A stretch of 64,000 bases of DNA, from positions 558,001-622,000 of the forward strand of contig JADKKO010000004.1 of NCBI GenBank assembly GCA_016720465.1, in the 5' to 3' direction. Both the position numbers and the translations under genes were made by a program. This DNA is from Holophagaceae bacterium. GTDB lineage: Bacteria > Acidobacteriota > Holophagae > Holophagales > Holophagaceae. Positions within the stretch are counted from its first letter, which is position 1. Each line of letters opens with the position of its first letter. Below the pieces are notes generated by a model. It did no database searches and was not told the origin of the DNA. It saw nothing but the letters and a program-made list of their open reading frames with translations. This document shows positions 16,439 to 25,676 of the stretch, piece by piece.

Positions 16439-17967
16439 TTCACTTCGCCCTCGAAGACGATCCGCTCGGTCCAGCCGGTGGCGGTCTTGCGCCGTTCGAC
16501 GCTGAGGGCCGTGGTCTTTGGCATCCAGCCCAGGAGGCCGAGGATGCGGTCAGACAAGGGGCGCACCTGCTCGGGGCGGGAGGGGCCTTCCACCTTCTCC
16601 CAACGGACCCCTTCGGCCCGCGCAGCCGCCAGATCCACCCGGCCCCAGCGCACGAGGGCGGCATCGCGCTTTGGGGTGGGCACAGACTCCAGATCCTTGG
16701 CCGAGGCAGCCACCCAGAGGATGCCCCCGGTGCGGCGCAGGGCCAGCACCGGCAGAGCCGGTCCCACGCGGATCTCCTGGCCTTCGGGCGTTTTCACGAC
16801 CGTGGCGCGGCCCGTCCGGCGCGCGGTGGTGGTCCGGCAAAGCTCGACGAACTCCGCGTCGAGGAGCTCAGGCCAGGGGAAGGCCATGCGGCGCGCGCCA
16901 TCCTTGGTGACGAGGAAGCCCCAGGAGGGGATGGCCTGCTTCGCCGACAAAGCTTTCCAGGCCGCCAGATCGCCCTCCTCGAAGGCCGGGGCCCCCGGAG
17001 CCACGCGGGGGCGGGTGAAGTTCAGCATGTAGCGGTCCTCGCCGCCCTGGGCCGTGGCCGGAGGCAACGACGAGAGAGCGGGCACGGGTTTCTCCGCCAG
17101 CACGGGAATCGGTTCCAGCAGGGCGCGGCGGAAGGCCGGCCAGAAGGCGGTGCCTTCGCTCTCCCAGCCCGAGGCCGCGGCAGCGGTGCCTTCGAACGTG
17201 AACACGCCGCCCCTGGGCTCGGTGGAGCCTTCGCGGACTTCCACCAGGTGGTTTCCCTCCATCCGGAGCGCCGCGCGGATGCGGCCGGTCTCGGGACCTT
17301 CGGGCCACAGGAATTCCCGGCGGAAATAGCGGTCCTTCCGCAGGGCATCCAGATCCAGCTCCATCGAGATGAGGCCGGGAAGGGGCGGCTGCAGGCCGCG
17401 GCCCGCCTGCGCCGCGTCGAGGGCGAGCTTCAGGGCGCGTTCGCTGGTGGCCAGGATGAGGCGGTCGCCGAGGCGGGCCCACGCGAGGCCCGCCCGGCGG
17501 TCTGGATCGCTGTCCTTGTCGGCGGTGCCCGGGGCGACGAGCGCGTAGGACGCGCCACCGTAGGTGCGCTTGGATCCCGCCGGCAGCGGGACCGGCAACT
17601 GCGCCAAGGGCGTCTCGATCACCATCACGGCCTCCAGGTGCCCCGCCTCCAACAGGGCGAGGCCGATGGCGCGCGGTCTCAGCTTCTGGATCTCGTCCCA
17701 GGTCCAGGGCAGATCCTTGGAAAGGCGCAGCCACTGGTCCTCCAGCTTGGAGCCCACCTGGGTTTTGCGGAATGCCGCCACCACCGGGTCCTCGTTGCCG
17801 GAGGATCCGGTGAGGAAGTCCCGGCAAGCCCCATGCAGGGCGGTATCGAAGGCGGCCGCATCGGGGATGACGACCCGCACCGGGGCGTTGGGCAGCGGCA
17901 GGGGCGGCTCCGAGGCAGCGAGCAGGGAAGCCAAGAGCAGGGGGAGGAGGGACGGACGCGGAATCAT
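16435..17967 (-). CDS. Exported protein of unknown function (DUF3352-like)
   Basis: The protein is 510 residues from the ATG at 17965-17967, with a signal peptide (MIPRPSLLPLLLASLLAAS). The layout of alternating strand/helix segments, GLAWARLGDRLILATSERAL in the middle and a C-terminal region ending in RIVFEGEVK resembles periplasmic DUF3352-type proteins, but this is a weak recognition. There are no catalytic motifs, membrane segments after the signal or lipobox. Its start overlaps the stop of the giant helical-repeat gene by ATGA, and its stop overlaps the start of the PBP/SpoIID fusion gene the same way, so translation is probably coupled. Confidence 0.8.
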   Translation of the reverse strand: MIPRPSLLPLLLASLLAASEPPLPLPNAPVRVVIPDAAAFDTALHGACRDFLTGSSGNEDPVVAAFRKTQVGSKLEDQWLRLSKDLPWTWDEIQKLRPRAIGLALLEAGHLEAVMVIETPLAQLPVPLPAGSKRTYGGASYALVAPGTADKDSDPDRRAGLAWARLGDRLILATSERALKLALDAAQAGRGLQPPLPGLISMELDLDALRKDRYFRREFLWPEGPETGRIRAALRMEGNHLVEVREGSTEPRGGVFTFEGTAAAASGWESEGTAFWPAFRRALLEPIPVLAEKPVPALSSLPPATAQGGEDRYMLNFTRPRVAPGAPAFEEGDLAAWKALSAKQAIPSWGFLVTKDGARRMAFPWPELLDAEFVELCRTTTARRTGRATVVKTPEGQEIRVGPALPVLALRRTGGILWVAASAKDLESVPTPKRDAALVRWGRVDLAAARAEGVRWEKVEGPSRPEQVRPLSDRILGLLGWMPKTTALSVERRKTATGWTERIVFEGEVK

Positions 17968-20900
17968 CGGACTCCCTCCACCTTGAGCAGGTTGGCGAGC
18001 ATGGGCCAGTTGAGGTCCCTGGGTTTGATGGGCGCGGGGTGCCCGTTCACGAGCCGGAAGGCCTCGGAGCCCCGGGATGCGTCCGGTGTGAGTTCCGCCC
18101 GCAGGGCTTTGCCTGCGGCTGCATTCCGGTCCGCGAGGACGCCCGCGATGGCGCGGCCCCTGGCTTCGTCGCCGGAGCGGTGGGCGATGCGGGCCAGATC
18201 CGCCAGGGCCAGGTTCATGTCCGCCGATTTCAGGCGGCGTTCCGTGGCGAGGCGGAGGAATTCCTCCGGGCCCAGGTTGGCAAGCGCCCTCTGCGCGGCG
18301 CGCGGCGATGAGGCGAGCAGGCCGCGGGCCGCGCGCAACCGCATCAGGCTGCCGTCGCCATCCACCGAGAGGCCGCTGTGGGAGCGGGCCATGGAGCTGC
18401 ACAGCGCCACCCGCCCGGCGGTTTCCTCGTCCAGGGGGGCGAGGCTGCGGAGCGCCGAGCGTGCGGACAGGATGTCGTTGGGACGGGCCTTGAGGTGGGC
18501 CAGCAGGGCCGGGTCGGATTTGGCATTCCAGACCTGGTGCGCGGCGAGCCAGGCCGCGGGGGCCTTTTCCTGCGGCGCGTTCTGGGCGCCGAGGCGGCGC
18601 CATTCCTCGAAGGCGAGGACCTCCTCACGCTCGCTCCAGAGCGCGCGCCGGCGGGATTCCACCAATAGACGGGAGGCTTCGCCGTTCTGTTTCAGGCGGG
18701 CCAGGATCGCGGCCCGGGCGTGGGCCTGGCCGTAGGTGAAGGCGCGGGGCCAGCGGGCCAGCCATTTGGGTGTTTCTGCGGGCAGGGCGCCGGCCAGGGC
18801 TTCGCTGATCTGGCCCAATTGCCCGGGCTGCACCTCGCCCCGGAACCAGGCCGCGTCCAGTTCACGGCCCAGGGCCTCGGCATCCGCCGGGGGGACCAGC
18901 GTGAAGGCGAACTTCCAGGCGGCGGTGGAAACGGCGCCCTCGTCCCGGCGCTCCTTCAGGAGTTTGCGGAAGCGCTCTTCCACGGGCGCGGCTTTCTTCG
19001 CGTCCTTGAAGGGCGCGAGCCAGGTCTGCAGCCGTTTCACCAGGGCGTCGGGGGCCGAATAGTCCTCGGTTGGGCGAAGGGTTTCGCTACTGGATTCGTC
19101 CTCCTCGCCCTGGGCTTCGAAAGCCGGGACTTCGCGGAACGCATAGCTCAGGCCTTGGCCCTTGCGCAGCCCCGCCAGCATGTCGTCCACGAGCGCATGG
19201 GCCTGATCGGTTTCGCCCCGGGCCAGCCTCAGGCGCACCGCCAGCAAGGCGTACACGTCGTCCCCGGAGACCTGTTCCAGCAGCGGGAAGATCTTCGGCT
19301 TCGCCACGGCAGGAAGGAGGGCTTCATCGAGCGCGTCGAGCGCCGCGGGGCGCTCCGCCGCGGGCTGCCGCTGCAGCCAATCGCCCGCGTGGGCGTAGGC
19401 GGGTCCAAGCTTCGCGAGCCCGCGGCGGGGCACGGAAGCGCTGTCCGCGGTCCAGAGTTCCCGGAGCCAGGCCCGGACCTGCGCTGCGCTGAGCTGGGTT
19501 TCCCGGCTCCTCCAGCGGCTGGCCAGGGCGGCGCGGAAGCCCACCTCGTCGGCCGTAAAGAACTGCGCGGCGCTTTCGGGCCTGCGGTCCCGGAGGAAGG
19601 CCAGGAAGGCCGGCCCCACGGGTTTGCCGGGCTCCATCAATTCCATGGGATTGGGCAATCCCCAATCCTCCGCATGGGTGGCGAGCCAGCGGAACTGTTC
19701 TTCATTGAGCTTCGCCTGGCCCAGGCGCACATAGGCGCGGAAAGCGGCGAGGGCCTTGGCCTTCTGCCCTGCGGCCACCATCATGCCCACGCGGCCCTCC
19801 AGCCAGGTCCGGTCCGCCTCGGGGCCGGGATGCTCGGCTTCCAATTCCAGCGCGAGCGGGAGGTCCCCCATCGCCTGCGCCATGCGCAGGGCCAAGAGGG
19901 CCCGCGAAGTCTCGGCACCCCGCTGGGGCACGGCGAAGGGCAGGTAGGGCGCCGTGTGGTCGCCCTGGCGATAGCGGGCCAGGGCCTCCAGCACGTACCA
20001 GGCCTCGCCGGGGCGGTCGCCCCAGAGGGCGCCCGGGGTGCGGCCTTCGTCGGCGCCTTGGCCGATGATGCGGTCGTCGCCAACCTCAAGGAGGTCGCCC
20101 TTGGCATTGGTGCGGACCTTGAATTCGGCCCAGGTCCAGCGGGCATCGCGGCCCAGGACCTCACCCACGGTCTGGGGTCCGCGGAGCTTCACGATCAGGG
20201 GATCCACCGCGGAGCCAGGCTTGTTCTGCAACAACCGCTCCACGGCGCCGGTCACGCGTTCGGTCAGGCGGCGGCGGGCCGCCAGCACGGGATCCGAAGG
20301 CATCGGCGGCTCCCAGAAACGGAACCAGGCGGTGCGGGAATCGGGACTGAGCATGGACACCAGGATCGGCGCGTTCCAGTTCCGCGCCGAGAGCACCCAG
20401 AAGCGATCCCAGGTGCGCCGGTCGCTTAGGATCTGGTCCAGTTCGCGCACCTTCTCAGGCTTGGTGGAAGCCGCCCGCGCCCAGGCCTGGAGGGCGGCCG
20501 GATCGTCCAGCCACCACGCCCACCAGAGGCGGGGGTTCTGGGCGTTGAGCTCGGTCTGGTTCCGGACCGCCGCCAGCAGCTCCTGCCACCGGGGCTCCAT
20601 GAAGGCCAGCAGTTCCTCGGGCCGATCCCGGCGCACCAGGTCCCGGGCCCAGAGTCCGGAGAGGTCCGGTTCGTGGAAGTAGGGGAACGTTTCATTGTGT
20701 TCGGTCTTGTGCTGCACCATGTCGGCGCCCACGGACAGGGCGTAGGCCAAGGGCGGTGCCGCCTGCCAGGGGCCCTGGCGTTGGGCGAGCAGGCGCAGGG
20801 CCAAGGCGGCGCGCACGCCGGGTTCCAGGCCCGAGCCGCTGGCCATGGGCCACCAGCGCCGCAGCGCCGCGTTGTCGGGTTGCGGCGCGTTGGCCGGGAA

Positions 20901-23900
20901 GATGGCGCGGATGAGGAAGGCGCGCATCTCCTCCTTCTGCTCCGGCCGTCCGCTGCGTTCCAGGACGGAAGCGGCGGTGGAGAAGAACCGGTCCTCCGAA
21001 GAAGGCATGGTCACGAAGCGTTGGAACTGGTTGGTGAGGAGGGCGATCTCGCACTGGCGGTTGAGCGATAGCTTGCTGCCGGCCAGAGCGCGGATGTCGC
21101 CCTTCGCGGAGTAGAGGCCGAGGGCCAGGTCCGGCAATCCGTATTCGAAGAGGCGGGAGGCCGCGCGGGCGCGGCGCTGGTCCAGTTCCTCTCCGGCACC
21201 CTCGCGGGATGCGCTCTCCTTCTTGAAGGTGGCAAGGGCCGCTTGTTCGATGGCCAGGGCCAGGCGGCCTTCGCCGGCGCGGGCGTACAATTCGCCGCGC
21301 CACCGGGCCACGCTTTCATCCGCAGGGCGCGGCCGGTTCCAGCCTTCCAGGTAGTCCGCGGCCTCCTTGATGCGGTCCGCCCGGACGAGCAGATCCACGG
21401 CCTCCTGCCAGAGGTTCTCCTTTTCTGGCCGCACGGCCACGGCCATCTTCGCCGCCTCGATGGCGCCCTCCACCTCATGGAAGGCTCGCCGGATGTCGCG
21501 CACCGCCACCGCCCAGCGGACGTCCCGGGGACTGCGTTCCCGCTGCTTTTCGAAGAAGGCGAGCAGGTCCTTGCCCTTGCCGGCCGCTTGGGCCGAGCGG
21601 CCCGCTGCCTGCAGCCAATCCCGTTCTGTGCGCCGGTTCAGGGCTTCGATCCAAAGGCCGGGCGTGGGTGCGAGAGCCTTCTCGAGGTCCGCGGCGCGGG
21701 CCAGCTCGTAGTAGAGGTTCGCGTGCAGCTCGGGCTTCAATTTCAGGGCTTCGGCCTTGGCGAGGGGATAGGGATCCCAGGCCGGATTCTCTTTGAATGC
21801 CAGGCGCGCCTGCAGGTGGATGGCGCCGAGGCGCCGGCCTTCGTCCAGGTTCTCCTGGGCCAGGAGCAGGGTCACGGCGCGGCGGGCCTGGGCCAGGTCC
21901 GAGGCGGCGAGGGACTCCGTGGTGAGGCGTTCGAGGAAGCCCTCTTTGTGGCCGGTGGCGGCGCGGGGCAGGACTTCTTCGAGGACCGCCCGGGCCTCCT
22001 TGCTCCTGTCGGCCCGGTTCAGGAAGGCCAGGCGGTCCTCCAGCAGGCCGAGGCTCCAGGGGTGCCGGGCGGTGATGCGCGTCCATTCCTGCGCGGCCGC
22101 GGCGGGGCCCTTGGCGCGCTCCACGTAGGCCGCTCGTTCAGCCTCCGCTTTCAGTTTCACGGAGCCTTCCGGCAGGGCATTGATGCGCGCGTCGAGGGCC
22201 GTCCACACGGCGTCGGCATCCGCCACGCGGCCGTTGTCGGCGAGGTAGCGGGCCCTGGCGGTCTCCAGGCGGATGCGGTCTTCTTCGCCCGCGGCCAGCT
22301 TGGCCCGGCGCGCCATGATCACGTCGCGGTAGGCGACGATGCGCTCCTGCTTCCACCGGGCTTCGATGAGGCCGCGGCTCCAGGACTCCACGGCATCCAG
22401 GAATTCGCGGGCACCAGCCTGGCCGGCCATCTCGCGGCTCTTCTCCAGGAGCACATCGCCAAGACGCGACACCGCGTCGTGTTCCGCGGGGCGGTTGGCA
22501 TCGCGCTTGTCGTCTCGAGCCTCCCGGCCTTTCGGATCATTAGGCATATCCATGCTGTCCATCCAGTCGTCGGCGTCGTAGGCCAGGCCTGGATCCGGTG
22601 TTTCCATGGTGGCCATGGGCAGGAAAGCGGCGAGCGCGTGCTCGTCCTCGGCGACGCCCGGACGGAGGTCCTTGATGCGCTTCTCCACGCGGCGGTAGAC
22701 CCGTTCCCGGGATATCAACTGGATCAGGCGGCGCAGGGAGCGCTGGTCCCGCTCGTACCAGGAGAAGTAGCCGTCGCCGCTCTCCGGGCGCAGCGCGTCC
22801 AGGTACTCCCGGATGGCGCCATCCAGATCCTTCACATTCTCCCGCAGCACGCCGGTTTCGAAGGCGAAGAAGCGCGGCCGGCCGATGGCCTTGCGGCCTT
22901 CCTCCACCACGGCGAGCGCTTCCTTGTCGTGGTTGTAGTCCCAGAGCAGCGTGGCCAGCTCGGAGATCCGCGCGGGATTCCGCGTGTCGCGTCCCAGCAC
23001 GTTCTTCCAGATCTCCATGGCGGCCTGGGACTGGCCGCGGTCCTCTTCCATCTCGCCCAGCTCGGTCCAGAGGGGCGCGGGATCCAGCAGGGCCGGAGCC
23101 GCGCGCTCCACCAGCGCGCGCGCCACGGCGCCGTGGGATGTCTCCAGTCCGTTCAGGCTGCGGTGCAGCGAAAGCACGCGGTGGGCCAGATCCCCATCGC
23201 CGGGATAGCTCGCCGCGAGCCGGTCGGCGGCGCCTGCGGCACGTTCAAATTTGGACAGCCGGGCCCAACCTTCGAAGAGCAGCAGCTCCTCGACGGGGTT
23301 GCGATCCGTGCGGCTCTCCAAAGCCATGAGCTTGGATTCGAGCGTGCTGTGGTGCATGGCATCGGCGAACCAGGATTCCCGCTGGCCCGCGTCGACGAAG
23401 AGAATGGCCCAGCGGCGCTCTTCCTTGAGCGCGTCCGGGATCACGACGGGCGCCGTGCTGTGGGCGGTCCAGTCCGTTTTTTTCTGGTCCGTCTGCCATT
23501 GGCTTGCGGTCACCAGGCGCCCCGCTTCATGGAACACCGCCGGGCTATGGGGGAAGCGCTCCAGGGCCTTGTACCGGACCCAGTCCGCCCACTGCACCAT
23601 GCGCACATGGCTGCCCATGGGCGGCTGGTCCGCGATTTCCATGCGCACACCGCTGGCGGCGTCGGCCCGCGCGAACAACTCGGTGCCCCGGAACTTGGCG
23701 GTCACCTCTGCGGCGAGGCGGCGCAGCTCGGCGTTGCGGCTGCGCCGGGCATACCATCGGGCCGACCGGGCCCAGATGCCCGTGCCATCGAAGCGTTTGA
23801 TGGCCTGCTCGTAGCGGGGGCCGAGCTCGTCGTCGAGGTTCCAGCCCTCCAGCCGCGAAGCCAGGTCCAGCCAGAGGTTTTCGGCGTCCGGCATGCGGTC

Positions 23901-25676
23901 CATCTCGCCGAGGATCAGGCCCAGGGACGCCTGATGGCTTTTGTCCTGGTCCTCCAGGCGGGCGATGGCTTCTTCCAGCAGGCCGCCGTAGATCTGGGGG
24001 GCATGGACCGACCGCGCGCGCGTCCAGGGGCGGGCGTGCTCGTTTTCAGCGGTGGAGGTCTCGCCGTCCTGGAGTTCGCCTTCGCTCGAACTGTCGTCCG
24101 CCGATTCCCCATGGTGATCATCATTTCCGATGCTTGCCGTAGGTTTCGATCCGTCCGCGGCGGAGTGCCGGAGGCGGGCTTTGTAGAGCCGCACTTCCTC
24201 CCCGAGCGGGACTTTCACCTGGCGGGCGGCCAGCAGGGCCACGCGCCGGGCGCCATCCAAGACGCCAGGGGCCGGGGCGGGCGAGGCGGTTTCGACCTGG
24301 CTCAGCAGATTCAGGGCCGCGCGGCCTTCGCCCCGCTGCACGTGGCGCTCCATGATGGCGACCCTGAGTGCGGGCAAGTCCGGGTGACTGGGCGCGCGGC
24401 GGGCCAGCACGTCCGCGAGGGCGCGGGCGGTGGCGAAGGTGCGGTCGGGCAGGGATTCGTTCTCGAGGTGGGCGAGGGCTTCATTCCAATCGCCTCCGGT
24501 GAGCAGGAAAGAAAGGCCGCCGGTCCAGAAGCCCGGCGTGCGGTCCAGGCTCGCCACCCACTTGTAGTGCTCGTCGTTGTAGCTGCCCCAGGCGATGGGG
24601 CGTCCGCCAGCCTTCAAGGCGAGTTTCGCCAGGGCGGCGAGATCCGAAACCTGCTCGTCCTGCGTACCCATGTGGGCGGCGGCGAGGGTTGCCCGGAAGG
24701 CCTCCGGAGCCGCGTCGATTTCCCCATGGAGGCGCGCGGTGAGCAGGTATTCCTGGCGCCCGAAGCCTTTCTCGTGGCGGCGCTCCACCTGCCGCAGCAA
24801 TTCCGCCGCGGCATCGCCGCGGCCCTGGCCCTGGTGGTAGGTGGCCAGGCGGACCAGCGCCCCGGCGTCGAAGCGGGCGTCCAGCGTGGCGCGCCAGCCC
24901 TCCGGCGCGCTGGACGCGCCTGCATCCACCCGCTTGGCGTAGGCCTGCCGCACATCCATGGACCAGGGTTGCGGGATGGCGGCGTCCAGCACCTGGAAGG
25001 CGCCCTTCAGATCCTTGTGGTCCGCGAGGAGGTCCGAGCGCAGCAGGAGGCGGCGTTCGGCGTCCAGGGCCTTGGAAGCGGCGAGGGCCTGGTCCGCCTC
25101 CGCCAACCGTCCGGCCTTTTCGAGGGCGCGGAGCCAGGCTTCCAGGGAAGGTCCATCGTCCGGGAACATCTGCGACTGAGCCTTGCGCAGGGCAAGGGTG
25201 TCGGCGAAATCCGGGTGCCGTTCCGACCAGGCGATGCGTTCCCGGGACAGGGCCATTTTCTTGTCGGAGGAAAGGCCCGGGAGGGCGCGTTCCGCGGCGC
25301 GGAAGGCGGCCGCCATTTCCAGATGGGCCGCGGCCCAGCGGGAGGTTTCCGCCCAGGCCTCGGCTCCGGCCGCAGGAGCAGCGGCACCCTCGGCTTCGGA
25401 CCACCTCTCCATGGCGGCCAAGGCCCCTGCGCGGTCGCCGAGGGCGAGCTTCGCTTCGGCCAGGTGGCGCAGGGCTGCGGCCTCCTTGCGCCCTTCCAGC
25501 AACCGAGCCAGTTCCGGCGTGGGGGTCGGGTAGTGGACCTGGTGGCCATCCACGGTGGTGAAGCGCGTGGCCACGGAGTAGATCCAATCGGCGGGAGTCA
25601 TGTCCGCCCAAGGCAGGCGCGTGGCGCCCATGGCCCCGATGGCGAGCAGGAAGAAGATCGCGGGATGGCGTTTCAT
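17964..25676 (-). CDS. Giant exported helical-repeat (TPR-like) protein, 2570 residues
   Basis: The ATG at 25674-25676 is chosen because it starts a signal peptide (MKRHPAIFFLLAIGAMGA) and overlaps the upstream stop by ATGA; the open frame extends further upstream but without signal or coupling. The protein is almost entirely helix pairs rich in Ala, Leu, Arg and Glu with TPR-like patterning (for example ALAAMERWSEAEG, LAHRVLSLHRSL). Breaks are low-complexity acidic linkers at about residues 502-555 (DDSSSEGELQDGETSTAENE), 1040-1070 and 2182-2205 (QGEEDESSSETL). No enzymatic motif was found. It is probably a periplasmic or surface scaffold that binds many partners. The length is exceptional for bacteria. 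Confidence 0.85.
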   Translation of the reverse strand: MKRHPAIFFLLAIGAMGATRLPWADMTPADWIYSVATRFTTVDGHQVHYPTPTPELARLLEGRKEAAALRHLAEAKLALGDRAGALAAMERWSEAEGAAAPAAGAEAWAETSRWAAAHLEMAAAFRAAERALPGLSSDKKMALSRERIAWSERHPDFADTLALRKAQSQMFPDDGPSLEAWLRALEKAGRLAEADQALAASKALDAERRLLLRSDLLADHKDLKGAFQVLDAAIPQPWSMDVRQAYAKRVDAGASSAPEGWRATLDARFDAGALVRLATYHQGQGRGDAAAELLRQVERRHEKGFGRQEYLLTARLHGEIDAAPEAFRATLAAAHMGTQDEQVSDLAALAKLALKAGGRPIAWGSYNDEHYKWVASLDRTPGFWTGGLSFLLTGGDWNEALAHLENESLPDRTFATARALADVLARRAPSHPDLPALRVAIMERHVQRGEGRAALNLLSQVETASPAPAPGVLDGARRVALLAARQVKVPLGEEVRLYKARLRHSAADGSKPTASIGNDDHHGESADDSSSEGELQDGETSTAENEHARPWTRARSVHAPQIYGGLLEEAIARLEDQDKSHQASLGLILGEMDRMPDAENLWLDLASRLEGWNLDDELGPRYEQAIKRFDGTGIWARSARWYARRSRNAELRRLAAEVTAKFRGTELFARADAASGVRMEIADQPPMGSHVRMVQWADWVRYKALERFPHSPAVFHEAGRLVTASQWQTDQKKTDWTAHSTAPVVIPDALKEERRWAILFVDAGQRESWFADAMHHSTLESKLMALESRTDRNPVEELLLFEGWARLSKFERAAGAADRLAASYPGDGDLAHRVLSLHRSLNGLETSHGAVARALVERAAPALLDPAPLWTELGEMEEDRGQSQAAMEIWKNVLGRDTRNPARISELATLLWDYNHDKEALAVVEEGRKAIGRPRFFAFETGVLRENVKDLDGAIREYLDALRPESGDGYFSWYERDQRSLRRLIQLISRERVYRRVEKRIKDLRPGVAEDEHALAAFLPMATMETPDPGLAYDADDWMDSMDMPNDPKGREARDDKRDANRPAEHDAVSRLGDVLLEKSREMAGQAGAREFLDAVESWSRGLIEARWKQERIVAYRDVIMARRAKLAAGEEDRIRLETARARYLADNGRVADADAVWTALDARINALPEGSVKLKAEAERAAYVERAKGPAAAAQEWTRITARHPWSLGLLEDRLAFLNRADRSKEARAVLEEVLPRAATGHKEGFLERLTTESLAASDLAQARRAVTLLLAQENLDEGRRLGAIHLQARLAFKENPAWDPYPLAKAEALKLKPELHANLYYELARAADLEKALAPTPGLWIEALNRRTERDWLQAAGRSAQAAGKGKDLLAFFEKQRERSPRDVRWAVAVRDIRRAFHEVEGAIEAAKMAVAVRPEKENLWQEAVDLLVRADRIKEAADYLEGWNRPRPADESVARWRGELYARAGEGRLALAIEQAALATFKKESASREGAGEELDQRRARAASRLFEYGLPDLALGLYSAKGDIRALAGSKLSLNRQCEIALLTNQFQRFVTMPSSEDRFFSTAASVLERSGRPEQKEEMRAFLIRAIFPANAPQPDNAALRRWWPMASGSGLEPGVRAALALRLLAQRQGPWQAAPPLAYALSVGADMVQHKTEHNETFPYFHEPDLSGLWARDLVRRDRPEELLAFMEPRWQELLAAVRNQTELNAQNPRLWWAWWLDDPAALQAWARAASTKPEKVRELDQILSDRRTWDRFWVLSARNWNAPILVSMLSPDSRTAWFRFWEPPMPSDPVLAARRRLTERVTGAVERLLQNKPGSAVDPLIVKLRGPQTVGEVLGRDARWTWAEFKVRTNAKGDLLEVGDDRIIGQGADEGRTPGALWGDRPGEAWYVLEALARYRQGDHTAPYLPFAVPQRGAETSRALLALRMAQAMGDLPLALELEAEHPGPEADRTWLEGRVGMMVAAGQKAKALAAFRAYVRLGQAKLNEEQFRWLATHAEDWGLPNPMELMEPGKPVGPAFLAFLRDRRPESAAQFFTADEVGFRAALASRWRSRETQLSAAQVRAWLRELWTADSASVPRRGLAKLGPAYAHAGDWLQRQPAAERPAALDALDEALLPAVAKPKIFPLLEQVSGDDVYALLAVRLRLARGETDQAHALVDDMLAGLRKGQGLSYAFREVPAFEAQGEEDESSSETLRPTEDYSAPDALVKRLQTWLAPFKDAKKAAPVEERFRKLLKERRDEGAVSTAAWKFAFTLVPPADAEALGRELDAAWFRGEVQPGQLGQISEALAGALPAETPKWLARWPRAFTYGQAHARAAILARLKQNGEASRLLVESRRRALWSEREEVLAFEEWRRLGAQNAPQEKAPAAWLAAHQVWNAKSDPALLAHLKARPNDILSARSALRSLAPLDEETAGRVALCSSMARSHSGLSVDGDGSLMRLRAARGLLASSPRAAQRALANLGPEEFLRLATERRLKSADMNLALADLARIAHRSGDEARGRAIAGVLADRNAAAGKALRAELTPDASRGSEAFRLVNGHPAPIKPRDLNWPMLANLLKVEGVR

